Counted from the stretch's first letter, positions 24,703 to 34,249 are shown. The stretch is 64,000 bases of DNA from Advenella mimigardefordensis DPN7 (GCF_000521505.1 NZ_CP003915.1:3844001-3908000); one strand, 5' to 3'. Notes: generated from the sequence alone by a model not told the origin. Numbers and translations are program-made.

Positions 24703-25904
24703 CTGATATATCGACTACCGAAACTCAAGCTATCAGGACGAAAAATTCTGATTCTTTTTATGCTTTTCTCATCGTCGCCCTCGCGCCCATTGGTCAGATG
24801 GGTATCGATATCTTCACCCCTTCACTGCCACTCATCGCCAAAGAATTCATGTCCAGCCGCGAGACCGTTCAGTTAAGGGTGTCGCTCTATTTGGCTGCCT
24901 TTTCCATTGGCCAGCTGTTCTACGGTCCACTTTCCGACAGCATAGGGCGCCGTCGGGCGCTGGTACTGGGATTGGTATTATTCCTGACCGGTTCGCTCAT
25001 CGCCATTACCGCCTCCAATATCGAAGTTTTTATCACAGGTCGCGTTATTCAGGGCTTTGGTATTACATGTGCGTCTGTTTTGATGCGTGCAATTGCAACC
25101 GACATGTTCAAACCGCCACAACTGGCCAGCGTTTTAACTTATATGGTTGTCGGCTGGGGAATGGGGCCTATTATTGCACCGGTCATTGGCGCCGCCTTCC
25201 AGGAAACAATCGGGTGGAAATATTCATTAATTTTCCTGGCAGTGTACGCCGTCATTCTTCTGGCGCTTATTGCCTTTGTCATGAAGGAAACCAATCGCAA
25301 TCTGGTGGCTTTTAGTCTGACTAAGATTGCCTCAGGCGTGGGTGAGATTTATGGTAATTTTCGATTCACGCTCATCTTTCTTTCTATGGGTTTTTGTTAC
25401 GGGGTGATTTTGTGTTTTAACCTCGTCGGACCATTCGTCGTTCAGGAAGCGATGGGCTATAGCCCCGGTACATTCGGCGTGCTTGCCCTGGCGATGGGAC
25501 TCGTCTACTTTCTCGGGGTCCTATCGAATCGCGTCATGCCTGCGGCCATCACTCCAGCAAGAAAATTCTCCATTGCATCGCTTATTTGTGTCATCGCTGC
25601 CGCTATACAACTCTCTCTTGCGCTAGTAGCCGACCTAAACATTTGGGCTCTTGCCGTTCCTTTTGCTTTTGTCGTCTTTTTCTGCGGCGTGATGTATCCA
25701 AACCTCATGGCCATGGGCGTTTCAGCCTTTCCGCACATCGCGGGCCTCGCCAGTTCCCTGTTGGGCTTTTCACTGATGCTTCTCGCTGCAGCCATTATGT
25801 GGCTTTCCTCCTTGATGCAAGCCCACTCCCTGTTGCCATTCGCAACCCTCACCCTTGTACTCATGTGCGGCGTTTTTGTAATGATCCGCGCTATTCGTCC
25901 TTAA
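24699..25904 (+). CDS. Bcr/CflA-type MFS drug-resistance exporter
   Basis: 401 residues, 12 membrane helices. Helix 1 region GQMGIDIFTPSLPLIAKEF and motif A (YGPLSDSIGRRRAL), then RVIQGFGITCASVLMRAIATDMF, are characteristic of Bcr/CflA DHA1 transporters. Its start overlaps the HAD stop codon, implying co-expression with the AfsA-like operon and a role in exporting its product. Base composition rises here toward the chromosomal level, so it may be an older resident gene onto which the island was joined. Confidence 0.92.
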   Translation: MTDISTTETQAIRTKNSDSFYAFLIVALAPIGQMGIDIFTPSLPLIAKEFMSSRETVQLRVSLYLAAFSIGQLFYGPLSDSIGRRRALVLGLVLFLTGSLIAITASNIEVFITGRVIQGFGITCASVLMRAIATDMFKPPQLASVLTYMVVGWGMGPIIAPVIGAAFQETIGWKYSLIFLAVYAVILLALIAFVMKETNRNLVAFSLTKIASGVGEIYGNFRFTLIFLSMGFCYGVILCFNLVGPFVVQEAMGYSPGTFGVLALAMGLVYFLGVLSNRVMPAAITPARKFSIASLICVIAAAIQLSLALVADLNIWALAVPFAFVVFFCGVMYPNLMAMGVSAFPHIAGLASSLLGFSLMLLAAAIMWLSSLMQAHSLLPFATLTLVLMCGVFVMIRAIRP

Positions 25905-25924
25905 TACCCCTTACAGAGGCTCTT

Positions 25925-26995
25925 ATGTCAAATGTGAAAAATGCTGTACCAAATGCAAAAACCGCTCTTCCCACCCGCCGCGCAGGCAACAGCAGCTTAC
26001 TGGTCTCCATGATGGGCCTTGGCTGCATGGGCATGTCCGAGTTCTATGGCGAGAAAGACGATAACCAGTCTCGTGATTTACTCAATTACGCTGTCGATAA
26101 AGGGGTTCGCTTCTTTGATACCGCAGATGTTTACGGCTATGGCCATAACGAAATATTGGTCGGCAGCGTACTTCGGAATCATCCGAAGCGCAGCGACATT
26201 GTTCTCGCCACCAAGGGTGGTATCGTTCGGGATGATAATGACAGCACTCGCCGGGGTGTGAATACCTCTCCTGAGTATCTACAGGCCGCCATTGAACGCT
26301 CACTTAGCCGCCTGGAAACAAAGATTGATCTTTATTATTTACATCGTGTAGAGGACGATGGCGCACGGATAGAAGAAAGTATGTCGGCCCTGGCGGATCA
26401 GCTGCTTGCCGGACATATCGGCGCGGTTGGGCTGAGCGAGGTTTCAGAGCAGACCATTCGGCGCGCCCACGCCGCCCTGCTTCAAGCAACGGACGGAAAA
26501 TATGGGCTTGCGGCCATCCAGACAGAGTTTTCATTGATGACGCGGCATATTGAAGCTAACGGTGTCGATCAGGCATGCCGCGAGCTGGGTATTCTGCTGG
26601 TAGCATACTCGCCGATTTGCCGTGGATTGTTAACTGCCCCTTCCTTCAATCCAGAAGCGCTTTCAGAGTCAGATTTCCGCCGTAATCTGCCCCGATTCAC
26701 CGGAGACAATCTTAAGCATAATCTTCAGTTGGTCGAGGTTCTGGCAACGGCGGCTAAGAACGAGGGCCTGACGCCTGCGCAGGTGGCGCTCGCCTGGGTA
26801 ATGGCGCAGGGCAATCATGTAGTGCCTATACCGGGTACGCGTAGCAAGGCGCGTCTTGATGAGAATATTGCTGCATGCGAGGCTAAACTCAGTCCAGAGA
26901 CAATGGCATTGCTGGCAGGGGCGTTCGCACCACAAGCAGTGGCTGGGTTGCGCTATACGCCGGCTGCGATGCAGGCTTATGGGCTTTCCAGCTAA
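25925..26995 (+). CDS. Aldo/keto reductase
   Basis: 356 residues from the ATG at 25925, 20 bases after the exporter stop. Family marks: MMGLGCMGMSEFYG, FFDTADVYGYGHNE (catalytic Asp and Tyr), a Lys in VLATKGG, DLYYLHRVED, and the cofactor region VVPIPGTRSKARLDEN. It is a YajO/Tas-type soluble NADPH-dependent carbonyl reductase. Same strand and near the AfsA-like operon, so it could supply a reduction step (in streptomycetes a reductase acts after AfsA), but this family is common and general. Confidence 0.92.
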   Translation: MSNVKNAVPNAKTALPTRRAGNSSLLVSMMGLGCMGMSEFYGEKDDNQSRDLLNYAVDKGVRFFDTADVYGYGHNEILVGSVLRNHPKRSDIVLATKGGIVRDDNDSTRRGVNTSPEYLQAAIERSLSRLETKIDLYYLHRVEDDGARIEESMSALADQLLAGHIGAVGLSEVSEQTIRRAHAALLQATDGKYGLAAIQTEFSLMTRHIEANGVDQACRELGILLVAYSPICRGLLTAPSFNPEALSESDFRRNLPRFTGDNLKHNLQLVEVLATAAKNEGLTPAQVALAWVMAQGNHVVPIPGTRSKARLDENIAACEAKLSPETMALLAGAFAPQAVAGLRYTPAAMQAYGLSS

Positions 26996-27103
26996 GTTTG
27001 GAGGACAGCTCAGGCGTTGAATACGAAACTCCCGGGTATTACATTTGCATTAATCGCGCAAGTTGAAAAAAAATGCTCGGGTCCTACATGGGCAATAAAG
27101 CCC

Positions 27104-27613
27104 TCAAACTTCACAAACCTCAGCCATACTCCGATACTGCCCCTTGAAATACAGCAACGGCTGCATGCCCGCAGCCTCTTGCAGATTCAACGCCCTCACC
27201 TCACCAATCACAATCAGATGATCCCCTGCAACGTGCTCTGCATAAATCTCACAATCAAGCCAGTGCAGGTTGCCCGTTAAAACCGGGCTACCCAGAGGCG
27301 ACGTCTGCCATTCCACGTCGCGCCACTTGTCCGTGCCGCGCCGGGCAAACTGATTGGAAATCGCCATTTGCTCGTCTGACAGGATATTGACTGCGAAACG
27401 CCCTGCCTGGCGAATTTTGGGGTAACTGCCTGAACTTTGCATCACGTTGAACGACACCAACGGCGGATCCATAGACACGGCATGGAAGGACTGGCAGGTG
27501 AAGCCTATGGGTTCACCTTCGAGGCGCGCAGTGATTACCGTGATGCCGGACGCGTAATGTCCTAGCGCTTCACGAAAACGTAGTGGTTCAATCGCAGGAG
27601 TGAGAAGTGACAT
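27104..27613 (-). CDS. Flavin reductase-like, FMN-binding (DIM6/NTAB family)
   Basis: 169 residues from ATG 27613 (MSLLTPAIEPLRFREALGHYASG); the longer upstream reading adds a low-complexity leader. The FMN-binding split-barrel motifs are SGITVITARLEGEPIGFTCQSFHAVSMDPPLVSF and GDHLIVIGEV. It sits directly downstream of mesD and mesX on the same strand. Reduced flavin supply to the oxygen-dependent MesX/MesD methionine synthase is a sensible role; a small neighbouring flavin reductase in such loci is also known from other bacteria. Ordinary NADH:FMN oxidoreductase function in another pathway cannot be excluded. Confidence 0.88.
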   Translation of the reverse strand: MSLLTPAIEPLRFREALGHYASGITVITARLEGEPIGFTCQSFHAVSMDPPLVSFNVMQSSGSYPKIRQAGRFAVNILSDEQMAISNQFARRGTDKWRDVEWQTSPLGSPVLTGNLHWLDCEIYAEHVAGDHLIVIGEVRALNLQEAAGMQPLLYFKGQYRSMAEVCEV

Positions 27614-27745
27614 TGTAGAAGTGAGATACCGGGTGCAACTTGAAGGAACGAAGGAGATGCAATCCAACAATGCTGCCGAACTGCAGCCCTTCGTCCGTGT
27701 CTGGCCATCGCGAGCAGCTCGCAACGAACCTATCCCGTCTGGGAA

Positions 27746-28786
27746 TTATTTGGACAGTTCCTTGCGGACGATTTCCGCGCCGGCACTCAGGGCGCTCAGC
27801 TTGCCTCTGGCAACGTTGCGAGACAAGGGTGCCATGCCGCAGTTGGTGCAAGGATAGAGTTTATCGGCATCCACGAACTGCAGCGCTTTGCGCAACGTGT
27901 TGGCCACTTCCTCGGGCGTTTCAATGGTGTTGGTGGCGACATCAATCGCCCCCACCATCACTTTTTTACCGCGAATCAGTTCAATCAGATCCATGGGGAC
28001 GTGGGAGTTTTGACATTCCAGCGAGACGATGTCGATCGCCGATTTCTGCAGCTTTGGAAACGCTTCTTCATACTGGCGCCACTCCGATCCCAGGGTCTTT
28101 TTCCAGTCTGTATTCGCTTTAATGCCATAGCCATAGCAAATGTGAACAGCGGTTTCACACTTCAGTCCTTCGATGGCTTTTTCCAGCGTCGCAACACCCC
28201 AGTCATTCACTTCGTCAAAGAACACATTGAAGGCGGGCTCATCAAACTGGATGATGTCTACACCGGCGGCTTCCAACTCGCGTGCTTCCTGGTTAAGAAT
28301 CTTTGCAAATTCCCAGGCCAGTTTCTCGCGGCTTTTGTAGTGAGCGTCATAAAGGGTGTCGATCATCGTCATGGGACCTGGCAAGGCCCATTTGATCGGC
28401 TGATTGGTCTGCTGGCGCAAAAATTTGGCATCGTCAACAAATACGGGTTGGCGCCGCGCCACAGCCCCAATGACCGACGGCACGCTCGCATCATAGCGGT
28501 CACGAATCTTAACGGTCTTGCGGTTCTCGAAATCCACGCCTTCCAGGTGCTCAATGAACGTGGTCACGAAATGCTGACGCGTTTGTTCACCGTCGCTAAC
28601 GATATCAATACCAGCATGCTGTTGTTCCTGCAATGACAAACGCAATGCATCCTGCTTGCCTTCGATCAAACCCTCTTCCTGCAGTTTCCAGGGAGACCAG
28701 AGTTTTTCTGGTTCGGCGAGCCAGGAAGGTTTGGGCAGGCTGCCGGCGGTGGAAGTGGGCAATAGTTTTTTCACAGTTGTAGACAT
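27746..28786 (-). CDS. mesD: Folate-independent methionine synthase MesD (core MetE-like)
   Basis: 346 residues covering only the C-terminal catalytic half of cobalamin-independent methionine synthase. Zinc-binding residues lie in HICYGYG, LECQNSH and the C-terminal YPCTNCGM. The homologous N-terminal half needed for folate binding is absent. Partnership with DUF1852 in the next gene (15 bases away) identifies the MesD branch, known to require MesX and oxygen to methylate homocysteine; the methyl donor is not methyl-folate. Upstream of the pair lies a MetR-like box, consistent with methionine control. Confidence 0.92.
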   Translation of the reverse strand: MSTTVKKLLPTSTAGSLPKPSWLAEPEKLWSPWKLQEEGLIEGKQDALRLSLQEQQHAGIDIVSDGEQTRQHFVTTFIEHLEGVDFENRKTVKIRDRYDASVPSVIGAVARRQPVFVDDAKFLRQQTNQPIKWALPGPMTMIDTLYDAHYKSREKLAWEFAKILNQEARELEAAGVDIIQFDEPAFNVFFDEVNDWGVATLEKAIEGLKCETAVHICYGYGIKANTDWKKTLGSEWRQYEEAFPKLQKSAIDIVSLECQNSHVPMDLIELIRGKKVMVGAIDVATNTIETPEEVANTLRKALQFVDADKLYPCTNCGMAPLSRNVARGKLSALSAGAEIVRKELSK

Positions 28787-28801
28787 GTTACTTTTGAATC
28801 C

Positions 28802-29785
28802 TTAAATACTGTAGTTAGCGGACCATTGCTCAAGAATCGCCCGGTATGGTTTTATAAAATGCTCCTCGGCATACTTTCCCTGCTCGACAGCCAGCCGGCT
28901 GCGCTCTTCCCGATCATAAACAATCCGCGTTAAGGAGTAATCCTGATGCTTCAGACTTGGCTGATAAGACTGCCCGGCCGCAGAATTGGCGTTGTAAATC
29001 TCGGGCCGATAAATTTTCTGGAACGTGTCCATCGTACTGATGGTGCTGATCAGCTCAAGATTGGTGTAATCACCCAGCAAATCACCGGAAAAATAAAACG
29101 CCAGCGGCGCAGCACTATTGGCAGGCATGAAGTAGCGAACCTTCATCCCCATTTTTTTGAAGTACTCATCTGTTAATGAATATTCATCCTGAAGGTATTC
29201 AACGCCTAAGACCGGGTGCTGATTTTCCGTCCGATGATAGGTCTTGCTGCTGGAAACGCTCAGGCATATGACAGGCGGTTTGGAGAAATTTTCTTTGTAA
29301 GTGCTTGAATTTACGAAGCACTTGAACAATTTTCCATGCAATTCCCCAAAATCTTCCGGTGTGCTGAGTCCTGGCTGCGTCTTGGCGTGTTCCGGGAGCA
29401 CCACACTGAAGTCATAATCGCGCACGTAAGAGGAAAAATTGTTTCCTACAATACCTTCGATGCGTTCATTGGTTTTACGGTCAACAACGCTCGTCTTTAA
29501 GATTTCAATCACAGGGAGGGCGCTATCACTGTTTTCGCCGTCAAAGCTCATTTCAACTGAGATAATTTCCAGGTTGACGCTATAACGATCGCCTTTGGGG
29601 TTATCCCAATGTGCCAGGGCATTGAAACGATTGTCAATCATCTTCAGGGTATTGCGCAGATTCTCCTGACGCGTCGTTCCCCTGGCCAGATTGGCGAAAT
29701 TGGTGGTGATTCGGGTATTGCCTGCGGGACGATAGTCCTCATCGAAACACGTGCTCTTTATGGCAAATGTGAACTCATTACTCAT
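28802..29785 (-). CDS. mesX: MesX (DUF1852), partner of folate-independent methionine synthase
   Basis: 327 residues of DUF1852 (FAIKSTCFDEDYRPAGNTRITTNFANLARG at the start, RPEIYNANSAAGQSYQPSLKHQDYSLTRIVYDREERSRLAVEQ near the end). The MesD/MesX pair is known from Acinetobacter and relatives, where MesX and molecular oxygen are needed for methionine formation; the chemistry of MesX itself is unresolved. It is the first gene of the minus-strand operon mesX-mesD-flavin reductase. Confidence 0.93.
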   Translation of the reverse strand: MSNEFTFAIKSTCFDEDYRPAGNTRITTNFANLARGTTRQENLRNTLKMIDNRFNALAHWDNPKGDRYSVNLEIISVEMSFDGENSDSALPVIEILKTSVVDRKTNERIEGIVGNNFSSYVRDYDFSVVLPEHAKTQPGLSTPEDFGELHGKLFKCFVNSSTYKENFSKPPVICLSVSSSKTYHRTENQHPVLGVEYLQDEYSLTDEYFKKMGMKVRYFMPANSAAPLAFYFSGDLLGDYTNLELISTISTMDTFQKIYRPEIYNANSAAGQSYQPSLKHQDYSLTRIVYDREERSRLAVEQGKYAEEHFIKPYRAILEQWSANYSI

Positions 29786-29910
29786 TTTAATCTACAGCCC
29801 TGATTCCTAAGATAAAACCACATCTGCTATTTATCGCCGCTCAAATTTCTAAATTTTTATTTCAGCAGTCATGACATTTGTGATGCAAAGGATGCAGTTT
29901 ATATGTGCCT

Positions 29911-29936
29911 TTCATAATTAATATGAATAAATTTCA
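29911..29936. promoter_or_regulatory. MetR-like box TGAATAAATTTCA overlapping an inverted repeat
   Basis: TGAA-N5-TTCA at 29924-29936 fits the MetR consensus exactly. It overlaps TTCATA-N5-TATGAA at 29911-29927. The site is about 140 bases upstream of mesX, facing the methionine operon, in a 279-base gap that holds no other feature I recognise. Confidence 0.6.
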
Positions 29937-30064
29937 TCAACCGATTGGCTTAATTCATAGTATGGCGGGATGGAGCGCGTTCTGGCGATGGCAACGAAGA
30001 ACGAAGGCCCGAATTTGCACAGATCGCACATATGGACCAGATCAAATACGGGATAGATACCAGT

Positions 30065-30862
30065 CTATGACGAATGTATTTGCGCGATGCGTTTCTTGAA
30101 ATATTGTGCCGGCGTACTTCCCAGAGCTTTCTTGAACATGGTAATAAATGCGTTGACCGACTCATAACCCAGTTCAAACGCTACGTTTTGTACGGTCTGG
30201 CCGCTTGCCAGTTCGCGCAGTGCAACGATAAGGTGCAGTTGCTGACGCCAGCGTCCGAATGTCAATCCCGTTTCCCGGCTTAACAGGCGCGCCAGTGATC
30301 TCTCGCTCATGGCCACCCGCTTCGCCCAATCGTTCAACGTACTGCGATCGGCGGGCTCGTTAGTCAGCGCCTCAGCCATGGTCCGTATTTTCGGATGATC
30401 GGAAATCGGAAAATTGAACTGCTCATGGGGCATGTCTGCCAATTCGTCCAGCACCACTCTGGCAAGGCGCGCAGCATGACTATCCGCTGGATAATCGGGG
30501 AGTTCGCGAGCCAGCCGGTCAATCAACTCCCGGATCACGGGAGAAATCGAAAGCGTACAACTGTAGTCGGGCAATCGTGCAGCCCCCGGCTCCACGAACA
30601 AATAATTCAGCCGCGCGTTAGACGTCGCATGAGCACTATGTGACACACCGCCCGGAATCCACACGCCGCAGTTTGGGGGAACAATCCATATTTCGTTGCC
30701 GGTTGTGCAGGTAACGGCACCGTGCAGGGCGATGATCAGTTGACCTTTTCGATGCACATGCAAAGGCACTTCCGCCTGATGATCTGCGAAATCGAGCTGA
30801 TGGACGACCGCCGGCAACGGCGAGCGGTCTGGGTCGAAAACAGAAATGGCTGATCGGGACAT
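30065..30862 (-). CDS. AraC-family regulator with N-terminal cupin
   Basis: 265 residues. An N-terminal cupin-like ligand domain (EVPLHVHRKGQLIIALHGAVTC, PPNCGVWIPGGVSHSAHA) is followed by two AraC helix-turn-helix units near residues 160-260 (DWAKRVAMSERSLARLLSRETGLTFGRWRQQ and VQNVAFELGYESVNAFITMFKKALGSTPAQYFKK). It is divergent from the FUSC efflux operon with an 82-base gap and is the probable regulator. Confidence 0.93.
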   Translation of the reverse strand: MSRSAISVFDPDRSPLPAVVHQLDFADHQAEVPLHVHRKGQLIIALHGAVTCTTGNEIWIVPPNCGVWIPGGVSHSAHATSNARLNYLFVEPGAARLPDYSCTLSISPVIRELIDRLARELPDYPADSHAARLARVVLDELADMPHEQFNFPISDHPKIRTMAEALTNEPADRSTLNDWAKRVAMSERSLARLLSRETGLTFGRWRQQLHLIVALRELASGQTVQNVAFELGYESVNAFITMFKKALGSTPAQYFKKRIAQIHSS

Positions 30863-30944
30863 TGGCTTAGAAATGGCAGAATTTAGGTATTTTTTGTCAG
30901 AATACTGAATTTATTTTACGCTATAACTAGAGAATAATGACGGT

Positions 30945-33062
30945 ATGACAACATCAGCCTCTGCAAATACCGTTATAAGCACAGCCAGTGAAGCCATGCG
31001 GCACGCAGGATCAACTGTGCTTCGCACGCCAGCCATGAAGGCAGATGCAGATGCGATCCTCTTCTCTGCCAAGAGTTTTGCCGCAGCGATGCTGGCCTAC
31101 TATATCGCATTGCGTATCGGGCTTCCCAAGCCTTTCTGGGCCATTGTGACCGTTTACGTTGTTTCGCAGACATCAGTCGGTGCATCACTTAGTCGCGGCG
31201 TTTATCGCTTTGCCGGTACGTTCATCGGCGCCATCGCGACCGTTGCCATTGTGCCAAATTTCGTGAACAACCCAACCATATGCAGCATGGTGCTTGCCGG
31301 CTGGATTAGCCTGTGCCTGTTTTTCTCACTGCTGGATCGCACGCCCCGAGCCTACGCCTTTGTTCTTGCAGGCTACACCGCCAGCCTCATCGGGTTTCCA
31401 AGCGTGCTCGATCCTGCTTCCGTTTTTGACACGGCGTCCCTGCGTGTGCAGGAAATCTGCATCGGCATTCTTTGCACGGTTCTGGTCCATCGCTATGTCC
31501 TGCCGAAGCGCATGACCGGCCAATTCACCGGCAAGCTGTCTGTTACGCTGCGAGACGCCCGACTGCTTGCGGCAGATGCACTGACTGGCAAGTCCGGTAA
31601 AAGCCGCAGCGATCGCAGCCAGCTGGCCGCGGACCTGCTGGCGTTACAAGGGCTGACGACGTATTTGCCGTACGATTTTGCTCCCGCCACCCCTCGTCGC
31701 GATATGCTGCAACGGATTCATGACCGGCTGGCTCGATTACTGCCGCTCACCACAGAGATTGAAGACAGGATTCATTCTCTTGGCAAAACTAGCGAGAATG
31801 CGCCCGCAGCATTGAAGGTGCTTATCAACGATGTCCATGCCTGGATCACAGCCACCAGGTCGAATGAACAGACGGGCACTGCTGCGCAACTGATGAGCCG
31901 CGCGCGTTCACTCCAGCAACAGTGTGGCTCAGGCGCAGCAACATCGGGCCACCGGCTCGCTGCCAACCTCGCTGGCCATCTGGTCGAAATGATCGGTTTG
32001 CTTCAGGACTGCGAGCGGCTTGAGCACATTATCGCGGCGCCCAGGCGATCAGCCCTCATGGATTCATTTCATGGCACGACGCATGTGAAGGGCTACGTAT
32101 ACCACCGTGACCTCTGGATGGCGGGCCGCGCTGCGCTGGGTGCCTGCGTCGGCATTCTTCTTGGCTGCGCCTTCTGGATCTGGTCAGCATGGCCGGAAGG
32201 CGGAACGGCCGTCTCTATTCTTGGCGTATGTTGCACCCTGTTCGGGAATGTCGATGCACCCGCGCCTAACGTATTCAAATACATAGTTGGCTCGCTGTAT
32301 GGAGTAGCAATCAGTTTTGCTTACAGCTTCGTCATCCTTCCTCAAGTGACAGACTTCATGGCTCTTGTCGCGGTGCTCTGCCCTGCGTTCCTGTTCGCAG
32401 GCTCGCTGCAAGCGCGTCCGGCGACGGCGTATATGGCGCTGGGCATCACCCTCACCATTCCGATTCTCGCCAATCTGAGCACTCAGTACACCGTGGACTT
32501 CGCTGCTTCCCTCAACACCACGGTTGCGCTTTTTGGTGGAATCGGATTCGGTGTCGTGAGCATGTCTCTGTTCCAGACCGTATCGGTAGATGCTGCGATT
32601 AAACGGCTGCTTCGCTTAAGTCGACGTGACGTCGGCCGCCGAGCCGTAGGAGCAGCGCCGAACGAAGCACACTGGACGAGCCTCATGATTGACCGGACAG
32701 CATTGCTGCTGCCCAGGCTGCGGGTATCCCGGAACAACGATACCAGCATACTCGACGACACTCTGGACTTTCTTCGCATCGGACATGCAGTTAGTCAACT
32801 GCGCAAGGCGCGCCCACGCTTAACTGGTGAAGTCCGCATGAAGTTGAGCGAACTTCTTTCAGCCATTGCCGCAAACTTTCGATACCGACGCCCGTTGACA
32901 CCTGCCGACTACCGTGACCTCAACCGGCACATCAAGAGCCTGATGGCGATGGTGGAGAGCAGCGCGCACAAAGATCACCAGCGAATACTCGACCTGCTCA
33001 TCGACCTCAGATTCGCACTTCGCATCAATGAAATGACAAGTAGGCGAGCACACAACTTATGA
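30945..33062 (+). CDS. FUSC-family aromatic/fusaric acid exporter (AaeB-like)
   Basis: 705 residues in two FUSC halves. The first has helices at about 40-190 beginning AKSFAAAMLAYYIALRIGLPKPFWAIVTVYVVSQ. A soluble helical region at about 195-385 precedes the second membrane half starting RAALGACVGILLGCAFWIWSAWPEGGTA. This is the energised component of p-hydroxybenzoate or fusaric acid efflux. The next two genes encode DUF1656 and HlyD partners; the ATGA stop-start overlap with DUF1656 confirms an operon. Confidence 0.92.
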   Translation: MTTSASANTVISTASEAMRHAGSTVLRTPAMKADADAILFSAKSFAAAMLAYYIALRIGLPKPFWAIVTVYVVSQTSVGASLSRGVYRFAGTFIGAIATVAIVPNFVNNPTICSMVLAGWISLCLFFSLLDRTPRAYAFVLAGYTASLIGFPSVLDPASVFDTASLRVQEICIGILCTVLVHRYVLPKRMTGQFTGKLSVTLRDARLLAADALTGKSGKSRSDRSQLAADLLALQGLTTYLPYDFAPATPRRDMLQRIHDRLARLLPLTTEIEDRIHSLGKTSENAPAALKVLINDVHAWITATRSNEQTGTAAQLMSRARSLQQQCGSGAATSGHRLAANLAGHLVEMIGLLQDCERLEHIIAAPRRSALMDSFHGTTHVKGYVYHRDLWMAGRAALGACVGILLGCAFWIWSAWPEGGTAVSILGVCCTLFGNVDAPAPNVFKYIVGSLYGVAISFAYSFVILPQVTDFMALVAVLCPAFLFAGSLQARPATAYMALGITLTIPILANLSTQYTVDFAASLNTTVALFGGIGFGVVSMSLFQTVSVDAAIKRLLRLSRRDVGRRAVGAAPNEAHWTSLMIDRTALLLPRLRVSRNNDTSILDDTLDFLRIGHAVSQLRKARPRLTGEVRMKLSELLSAIAANFRYRRPLTPADYRDLNRHIKSLMAMVESSAHKDHQRILDLLIDLRFALRINEMTSRRAHNL

Positions 33063-33256
33063 TCGTTGATCTCAATATTGGAGGGGTCCTTTTCCCCGGT
33101 CTCCTGATGTTTGCACTCATTGCGCTGGTCGCGACTATGGTAATGATTCGAATTTTCACAGCTGTCGGGATCCGTCGCTTATTTGCACATCAGCCGCTCC
33201 TCGAGCTAACCACATTCGTCATTATTTACAGCCTGCTCCTGCAACACTGCCATTGA
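33059..33256 (+). CDS. DUF1656 small membrane protein (AaeX-like)
   Basis: 65 residues, two hydrophobic helices: DLNIGGVLFPGLLMFALIALVATMVMIRIF and a second beginning LLELTTFVIIYSLLLQ. DUF1656 is the small conserved partner of FUSC/HlyD efflux units. Overlaps the FUSC stop by four bases. Confidence 0.92.
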   Translation: MIVDLNIGGVLFPGLLMFALIALVATMVMIRIFTAVGIRRLFAHQPLLELTTFVIIYSLLLQHCH

Positions 33257-33278
33257 GCAAACCTTTACCTTGAAGCCT

Positions 33279-34184
33279 ATGCTATCCCTACTCAGCCGTT
33301 ACACTCTGACCCTCATCTTCGTTGCCATCGCCGTGTTTATCGCGACCAAGACCTGGAGCCATTACGAGCAAACACCCTGGACCCGCGACGGACGGGTTGG
33401 CGTGGATGTCGTACAGATCGCACCGGAAGTCTCGGGTACGGTCAGCGCAGTACGCGTTGTTGATAATCAGTATGTGCGCCGAGGCGACATTCTTTACAAA
33501 ATCGACGCCGAGCGACTTCGGATAGCTGTGATATTGGCAGAGGCCGATGTCGAAGCAAAACGTCAGGACATGATTGTTCGCCAGGCGACGGCACGACGCT
33601 ACAGCCAGGTACGCGATGCGGTATCCAAAGAGTCCGTCCAGCAAACCAGCGGTGCAGCGGCCGTCGCCAGCGCGGCTTATCAGGCTTCGGTTGCCACACT
33701 CAATCTTGCCAAACTCAACCTTGCCCGCTCTGTCATCCGCTCACCCGTCGACGGCTATGTCACCAATCTCAGGCTCCGCCCTGGAGATTACGCGACCGCC
33801 GGTGTCACCAGCATAGCCATCCTTGACGCAGCCAGTTTCTGGGTAACAGGCTATTTCGAGGAAACAAAGATCCGACAAATCAACATTGGCAGCCCCGCGA
33901 AAATCATGCTGATGGGCTATGAACAGCCAGTTTCCGGTCATGTCGAAAGCATCGGGCGCGGGATTGAGAACAGTAATGACACCCCCGGTCATCTCGGCCT
34001 GCCAAACGTCGCACCAACCTTTTCCTGGGTACGCCTGGCTCAGCGCATCCCGGTGCGTATCCATATTGATCACGCCGCCCCGGGTATCGCACTTGCAGCA
34101 GGCATGACCGCGACCGTCGAAATCGCCCCCGCGAGCATGGAAGCGACCAAAGGGAAACCGAAGCAGGACGTTGCCGTACAATGA
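33279..34184 (+). CDS. HlyD-family periplasmic adaptor (AaeA-like)
   Basis: 301 residues from ATG 33279 (a TTG three codons upstream is an alternative). N-terminal membrane anchor, then lipoyl half DVVQIAPEVSGTVSAVRVVDNQYVRRGDILYKID, a short coiled coil, and RSVIRSPVDGYVTNLRLRPGDYATAGV. It matches AaeA/EmrA adaptors and completes the FUSC-DUF1656-HlyD trio for export of aromatic carboxylates or similar compounds. Confidence 0.92.
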   Translation: MLSLLSRYTLTLIFVAIAVFIATKTWSHYEQTPWTRDGRVGVDVVQIAPEVSGTVSAVRVVDNQYVRRGDILYKIDAERLRIAVILAEADVEAKRQDMIVRQATARRYSQVRDAVSKESVQQTSGAAAVASAAYQASVATLNLAKLNLARSVIRSPVDGYVTNLRLRPGDYATAGVTSIAILDAASFWVTGYFEETKIRQINIGSPAKIMLMGYEQPVSGHVESIGRGIENSNDTPGHLGLPNVAPTFSWVRLAQRIPVRIHIDHAAPGIALAAGMTATVEIAPASMEATKGKPKQDVAVQ

Positions 34185-34199
34185 AAGGCAGTGGCAGCG

Positions 34200-34249
34200 C
34201 CCATGATCGAGGCATTCACGTTGTGTGCTATCGTGGTCGAGCCCATCAT
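34200..34249 (-). pseudogene. Fragment of the copper TonB-receptor gene
   Basis: These 50 bases match 46421-46470, inside the oprC-like gene, at 45 of 50 positions. On the minus strand they translate to MMGSTTIAHNVNASIMG, against MMGSTTVARNVNASIMG in the receptor. An in-frame stop lies just upstream and homology ends on both sides. It is a short relic of recombination or a lost paralogue. Confidence 0.6.

Noticed and set aside
25586..25924. Long N-terminal extension of the aldo/keto reductase reading
   Set aside because: It lies over the exporter gene in another frame; the conserved protein starts at 25925 with a normal N-terminus.
27614..27724. Upstream extension of the flavin reductase
   Set aside because: Conserved family sequence begins only after the ATG at 27613; the extension is Ser/Cys-rich and unconserved in character.
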